Shown here: positions 30,101 to 33,846 of the stretch, piece after piece
How the letters are laid out: each line of letters opens with the position of its first letter
Numbering within the stretch: the stretch's first letter is position 1
From: a virus
Direction: 5' to 3' (one strand)
Virus record (IMG/VR): IMGVR_UViG_3300025769_000432
Coordinates: 1-33,846 of that record
DNA length: 33,846 nucleotides
Notes under the pieces: model-generated
Told to the model about the DNA's origin: nothing
Seen by the model: only the letters and a program-made list of their open reading frames with translations
The model's database searches: none
Program-made: the position numbers and the translations under genes

Positions 30101-33100
30101 CAATCTCACCATTCTTGTCCAGTCTGCGGAGCAGCTTTCTAATCTTGGTGACAGTAGACTTGTCATCCACAGTATTGTACAAGCTGTCGATAGTCATCTT
30201 CATCTCACCGATCTGTCTCAGCAGCTCAAGCTTCTCATCACGAGACATGGTATCAGATTCCATCTTGCTCTTGGCGTCTTCCATGAGAACGAACAGCTTG
30301 TCTACCCTTGCGATGACGTAATCGTTGAAGTCAAAGAATGACTCGAGCATGTCCTCACGCTCTTGAATCTTGCGGATGTTTCTCTCCAGAGTTTTGATCT
30401 CACGGAGTCTCTCCTGGTTTAGCTCTGACTCTGGTTGGTTCTGTAGTCTACGCTTCTGTCTGGTCAGAGACTTCAGTGTAGACTCAGTCACTTCCTTCAG
30501 CTCGTCTCTCAGATCTCTAGACCTCTGCAGCTTTTTGTTAAACTCACCGCTCAGTCTTTCTCTGCGTATCTCCCCACCAAACATCTGATCTGCAAGTACA
30601 GCAGCTGCATTGGGTTCTACCCCGAAGAGCTTACCTATTGCACGCATGATCTTGTTGACCAACCGCTGTAGCTTGGATGGGTTCTTGCGTTCAAGCTTTG
30701 CACCCTCCAATCCTATTGCAGTTACAAGCACCTCCTTACCAAGCTCAAGTCCTTCAAGCTCTGGGTACTTGGCTGCAACTGTACGTGACAGTGTTGGGTC
30801 AGCCTTGACTACTTGCTGTACGTACTTTCTAACCTCTGCCTCAGGCAACATGTCTACAAGGATGTGCCCAAACTCGTGGTACACAGTATCCTCCTCCATC
30901 TGCTCTGGATCAAACGTAATCACATTGCCTTCTACCTGACCTTTAACACCGATTGGGAGTTCTCCTTGCTGGACAACAACATCAATCCCTGCATCAGCAA
31001 ACACCTGGCTAAGTCTATCGATCTTGGCTTGTGCACCTACTGGTGTTTCTCTCTGGGTCATGCTGATTCTTGACTGGCTTGCGCCTGGGGAATCAATGCC
31101 CTGTGCAGGTGATGGTTGTCTACCATGTATCAGGCTTCTGTTGAGCTTCTCCCCAGTGGCAGCATTGCGTATGTTCGCTTCATAGAACATATACTGCTTG
31201 CCCTTGGTGTTACGCATCACGTATCTATCCCCCTCAAGCTCAAACAAGTATCTCTCTTTGCCTGCCTTGACTACCATGTAAGCAGACGTCCTATCCCCTC
31301 TAGGTATTCCATTCTTTCTGTAGCCTGATATTGTACCAGGTGCAGCGTCGAATACTTCTTTGACGAGCATCTCCTTCCCAATCCTGTGAGTACCATAGCT
31401 AGCCATAAACTCCTCAGTGAACCCTATCTGGTGCAGGTAGTCTGAACCTGAGTCAAGGTTCTTCATCTCCTGATTGAGATGCGTAGCAACCCCCAGTCTT
31501 TCAAACATGCTGACTGGGATGAGGTCGAAGGCTGCGTATGGTCCTGGTGCAAACCCTGATGTCACAATCATGTTGGTGAACAGAGCGTTGGAGAACTCTC
31601 GGTACTTGCCGCTAGCAACCATGCCTTCCATGGTAGCAGTCCACATGTCTTTCTCCAGTGTAGTTCTGACCTTGGATGGGTCTACTCTGAGGTAGGTGTA
31701 AGTTGTCCCATCCTCCAAAGGCTCAGTCACAACCTCAAGGCTATCCAATACCATGTTGGGTCTACCTTCGTTGACCTCCTTTGCCTGATTGAGTACAGTA
31801 GCTACTGCCCCATTGAGGAACAGTGACTCTACGTAGGTATCATCAAGCAGACCACTCTCGAATATTGGGGACCCCGGCTTGGTAACCAAGTAGTGCAGTA
31901 TCGCACGGTTGATGTCTCTGTGCTGCTTCTCATTGAAGGATGCCTGACTTCTACCTATCACGCTCTTGAGTCTGTCCTTGAACTGACTAACAGCAGGCTG
32001 TACTCCGATAAACCCAACTCTTCTCCCAACGTCAAGTGACTGTGCAATTGCAGTGTAGTATGCCTTGACGATTGGGTATGCATCACCTTCAGTAACCTGC
32101 TTCAATGCTTCCGAACCTCCAAAGGTTGTACCCTCCAAACTTCTAGCTCTATCCAAGAGAGCCAAGTGCTGAGCTGTAGTACCAGCTTTGTCGATTGCAT
32201 CTGGAGTCAACAGCTTGTACAGGTTGGATACTCCTTGCGCCTCCTCTACGATAGTAGACAGGATACCCAAGTAGTTGTTCTCCTCCTGTGGAGTAAGAAC
32301 TCTCTCACCCCTAGCAACGTCCATCATGTCTGAGCTGTCAAGAACCAGAGCTTTGGCTGGGTCAACATCCAAACTACCGAGGTACATGTTGAGAGATACT
32401 CCCTTGTCCATTGCATTCTTTACAGTACTACGGACGATAGGCACATTCAAGAATGCTACTGCTTGTGTTGGGGTCATACCCATAGACAGCATGTAGGTAG
32501 TCAGGTCAGCAGTGAGTGCGTTGTCATTGATCTGATCCTGCAGTGGGTCCTTCACCGAGTCAACTGCTGCAGACAAGTACTGCGACATGTATTGGTCTGT
32601 GTACTTGCCGGTAAATGGTGACTTCTCTGTAAGTCTATCAAGTGTGACACCATCCACAATCAACTCTCTGCCTGGGGATGACTTGAACTCTACACCACTA
32701 GCCAGCGCTACGTTTCTACCAGCAATTGCATTTGCATATGCACCACGCAGAACACCGCTAAGCATGTTGGCTATACCAGTATCTATTCTTTCGACTGGGC
32801 TATTGATGTCAATCACAGGCTTACCACCCTCCCACTTCTGTGTCTCTTCATTGAAGTCACCAAGCAGTCTAGCTCTAGCATCCTGTATGTCTGATATCTC
32901 AACACCCCCAAGTATCTCATCGAGGTGTGCAACGTTTGTACCAACAGCTGCGAATGTCTCGAAGATCATGTTGTTGAGCTGCTTCTCAGTCATGGTGGCA
33001 GGGTCCTGATTCACATCAAACTGTACCCTCTTACCGTTCTCAAGTTCTGGGAAGATGACGAAGAGCTTGTCAATGTCGAAGTCACTACCCATCATTGTAG

Positions 33101-33846
33101 TGATACCAGCAGGAACTCTTACAGATGTAACAGCTGACTCTGGGAGCAGTCTACGGATCTTCATCACAAGCATGGATGACTTACCCTGCTGTGGAATACG
33201 ATACCCGAGCAGTCTCTGCACCTCCTTGTTGATCTCTTCAATGGGCTGATTGATATCCACACCCATAGCTCTAAGCACTGCAGGGTGTATGTCTACCTCT
33301 GCCTCTACAATGTTCTTACCTTCTATTGAGTAGAATGCCAAGTCATTGCCTTCTTCAAGCTCCCCAAACTCAGCAAACTGTACCATCTCCTGACCTGCAA
33401 GCTTCTGCTGATACACCTCTGTGCGGAACAAGCCAAGCAAGAGTTGATCAAGCTTAGAGTGAACTGATGGGAATGACAGCGGGAGACGTGTAGTCAGGTT
33501 ACCATCTGCATCCTTTGTAAGCTGAAGCGAGTCAAGGAAGTTCTGTGTATAGTCCTTCTCAACACCAAGGTCCTGCATCTTCTTACGCAGCTTTGGGAGC
33601 ATGTCTTCTACAGCCTTCTGACGCTCTGCAGTACGAGGCTCTGTCTCAAGAACCTTGTCATACCCAAGCTCCCTGAAGATGCGCTGCTTGTTGAGTTCAA
33701 GCTTGGCAGTCAATGCATTCTGATAGTTCCTCTTTAGCTCTGATCCCTTGATCTTCTTGCCATTGAACATGTAGTCAGTGCCATCATTGATGTTTGCTAT
33801 CATGTTCTTACGAGGCTGTCTGCCGAAGGTCATCAAGTCCTTGTAA
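27111..33846 (-). CDS. Giant virion RNA polymerase-zincin-ejection polyprotein (N-terminus off the right edge)
   Basis: More than 2,240 codons, and the frame is still open at the right edge (TAC AAG GAC upstream of the first apparent start), so the true start lies outside. Numbering from 33836: residues about 120-262 hold an RNA-polymerase active-site region, with K145 in TEVYQQKLAGQ, then GYRIPQQGKSS and GSD252FDIDK, the DxDxD metal loop of double-psi barrel polymerases as in phi14:2 gp66. Around H987 is a zincin site HEFGH with a candidate third ligand in GKEVLVTAIG. Residues about 1090-1225 are charged coiled coils. Residues about 1820-1900 and 2094-2149 are Ala-rich amphipathic helices like ejection proteins. 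It should be packed in the virion and injected. Confidence 0.75.
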   Translation of the reverse strand, partial: YKDLMTFGRQPRKNMIANINDGTDYMFNGKKIKGSELKRNYQNALTAKLELNKQRIFRELGYDKVLETEPRTAERQKAVEDMLPKLRKKMQDLGVEKDYTQNFLDSLQLTKDADGNLTTRLPLSFPSVHSKLDQLLLGLFRTEVYQQKLAGQEMVQFAEFGELEEGNDLAFYSIEGKNIVEAEVDIHPAVLRAMGVDINQPIEEINKEVQRLLGYRIPQQGKSSMLVMKIRRLLPESAVTSVRVPAGITTMMGSDFDIDKLFVIFPELENGKRVQFDVNQDPATMTEKQLNNMIFETFAAVGTNVAHLDEILGGVEISDIQDARARLLGDFNEETQKWEGGKPVIDINSPVERIDTGIANMLSGVLRGAYANAIAGRNVALASGVEFKSSPGRELIVDGVTLDRLTEKSPFTGKYTDQYMSQYLSAAVDSVKDPLQDQINDNALTADLTTYMLSMGMTPTQAVAFLNVPIVRSTVKNAMDKGVSLNMYLGSLDVDPAKALVLDSSDMMDVARGERVLTPQEENNYLGILSTIVEEAQGVSNLYKLLTPDAIDKAGTTAQHLALLDRARSLEGTTFGGSEALKQVTEGDAYPIVKAYYTAIAQSLDVGRRVGFIGVQPAVSQFKDRLKSVIGRSQASFNEKQHRDINRAILHYLVTKPGSPIFESGLLDDTYVESLFLNGAVATVLNQAKEVNEGRPNMVLDSLEVVTEPLEDGTTYTYLRVDPSKVRTTLEKDMWTATMEGMVASGKYREFSNALFTNMIVTSGFAPGPYAAFDLIPVSMFERLGVATHLNQEMKNLDSGSDYLHQIGFTEEFMASYGTHRIGKEMLVKEVFDAAPGTISGYRKNGIPRGDRTSAYMVVKAGKERYLFELEGDRYVMRNTKGKQYMFYEANIRNAATGEKLNRSLIHGRQPSPAQGIDSPGASQSRISMTQRETPVGAQAKIDRLSQVFADAGIDVVVQQGELPIGVKGQVEGNVITFDPEQMEEDTVYHEFGHILVDMLPEAEVRKYVQQVVKADPTLSRTVAAKYPELEGLELGKEVLVTAIGLEGAKLERKNPSKLQRLVNKIMRAIGKLFGVEPNAAAVLADQMFGGEIRRERLSGEFNKKLQRSRDLRDELKEVTESTLKSLTRQKRRLQNQPESELNQERLREIKTLERNIRKIQEREDMLESFFDFNDYVIARVDKLFVLMEDAKSKMESDTMSRDEKLELLRQIGEMKMTIDSLYNTVDDKSTVTKIRKLLRRLDKNGEIDDAEGNVRAVLDDLADSIDDLKDLNDEYLDIIYPLQADILLTSADNGINDKIDALIKQVRDNKDISGFGRFAFLQRNPEYLKLRGQLRRREITNQEFADAVLEVKIEELKKKRIGREQLVQEMRDAHKSKSWFSHYMDPMIYSSEANLQLFSMALKDSINNATDNTRGFLFRLEEKYDKIKEYMGSDFNEAKFNEPLLTTVTIDGMEMLSLVSEYDTQKFYKAVEDLNDRLKKKYKIPEDREEFMKWKYENLDSGRTWSQAYKDYRKERIVWYKENTEPVEGIDGILEKLDTRIAVLKARIEVEEDRDKKNIMYTELEELRTKKSESYTATGVAMGDLAVPKKYDENGNRMYASEKYERIQNTPELKEYYDFIIETYRAAQKQIGNSQLFVDSWDTMSYIMPSVRKDRLASLQQEGWKDLVQEVKSDFQRLDTDTQFGMMTDQDGERTKSIPRFYTNRVDAKNVSRDVAASMSQFVHMANLFQEKSKTVGLVEAMLTIHEQRKTIPLDATGIPIIDKVSQMARGVEEGVVEEDPRNNRNYKHLKEFVDSVFYGQLDLDEGSILGMNMSKLSGKAAAFTAVTNLAFNTLQIGNQFILDNLMGSEEAVAGQFFGKADFAWAAATYAANKGALSDVGAFVAKSKLGQAMMMFDALNEVTDTAGQKVTGSRLKKLIQSDVAFALQHAVEHQSTGTRMLALLRSYKGKLKDKDGNVLLNEQGQEADLWDMLTEDSKGMLVIDPRVANVTKNQVIGKLHGINKRANQIKGSHDRSMGNRRALGKLVLLFRNYFVPGLRKRFGHGSSYHVDYELGDITRGAYNSLMGYFKNVSDAGGFVSAYQMMTDTDKQNMRRVMYDAALAVSSYAIYGVLNAMLDDDENEDNYLLAYSAYQARRLHSELTQFVRLGEFLNMAQAPMATLNWIEKYADLADQLLLKEPGYAMGVTDADDIFYQRRTGTAEKGDRKVLNQIKKVVPVLNGYQTSFLTDRGAASVEEKLRWFD

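Noticed and set aside
29697-30341. Plus-strand 214-codon frame and other frames opposite the giant gene
   Set aside because: These are antisense shadows of a gene with strong codon structure. The Leu/Ser-rich translation has no motifs.
1-33846. CRISPR array, integrase, transposase or insertion sequence
   Set aside because: No regularly spaced direct repeats, recombinase motifs or terminal inverted repeats with target duplications were seen.

Overview
The window looks like part of a tailed phage genome infecting a Bacteroidota host, most likely marine or flavobacterial. The phage side is shown by a terminase large subunit, amidase endolysin, GroES-like co-chaperonin, phage-type DnaB helicase, DnaG-like primase and family A polymerase, an rIIA/rIIB pair, and a giant protein with a virion-RNA-polymerase motif. 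The Bacteroidota side is shown by type IX secretion (T9SS) sorting domains on two proteins, promoters of the TTG-N19/20-TAnnTTTG type, and start codons without Shine-Dalgarno sequences. The giant RNA polymerase resembles crAss-like phages such as Cellulophaga phi14:2; that affiliation is an inference from motifs. No integrase or lysogeny repressor is visible.

Layout. Positions 1-4650 (minus strand) hold a packed late-type operon read leftwards: endolysin, a GT-A glycosyltransferase, GroES-like protein, small DNA-binding or zinc-binding proteins, an HU-like protein, a methyltransferase, a second glycosyltransferase and the terminase, which runs off the left edge. Two consensus host-type promoters (-7 box TATATTTG) drive it leftwards. 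Positions 4967-8046 (plus) hold the most unusual cargo: a secreted M43 metalloprotease with a type A T9SS sorting domain, followed 14 bp later by a cysteine-repeat protein with a type B T9SS sorting domain. Positions 8065-10590 hold small, separately controlled genes, including a tiny lipoprotein and a secreted protein, with strong terminators and structured, G-free leaders.

Positions 10590-19058 (plus) carry replication genes: PolA, tRNA-Arg(UCU), a secreted protein, a tRNA with anticodon CAU, a stand-alone DnaA domain IV protein, an SF2 helicase, a Myb-like protein, a possible helicase loader, DnaB, a Sak4-like ATPase and a probable ssDNA-binding partner. After an intergenic region with two interleaved inverted repeats come (19153-27088) primase, a PD-(D/E)xK endonuclease, rIIA, rIIB, a 5'-3' exonuclease, an unknown protein, uracil-DNA glycosylase and an Nmad1-like protein. 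Convergent to these, 27111-33846 (minus) is one reading frame of more than 2,240 codons, open at the right edge. It joins an RNA-polymerase active-site region (DFDID), a zincin HEFGH domain, coiled coils and an ejection-protein-like C-terminus.

How it may work together (inference): the polymerase and zincin polyprotein would enter with the DNA and transcribe early rightward genes. Replication proteins then copy the genome, and host-type promoters serve the leftward late operon. The T9SS pair would be exported by the host's own secretion and gliding machinery to the infected cell's surface or surroundings, a mode of host-surface modification I do not know to be described for phages.
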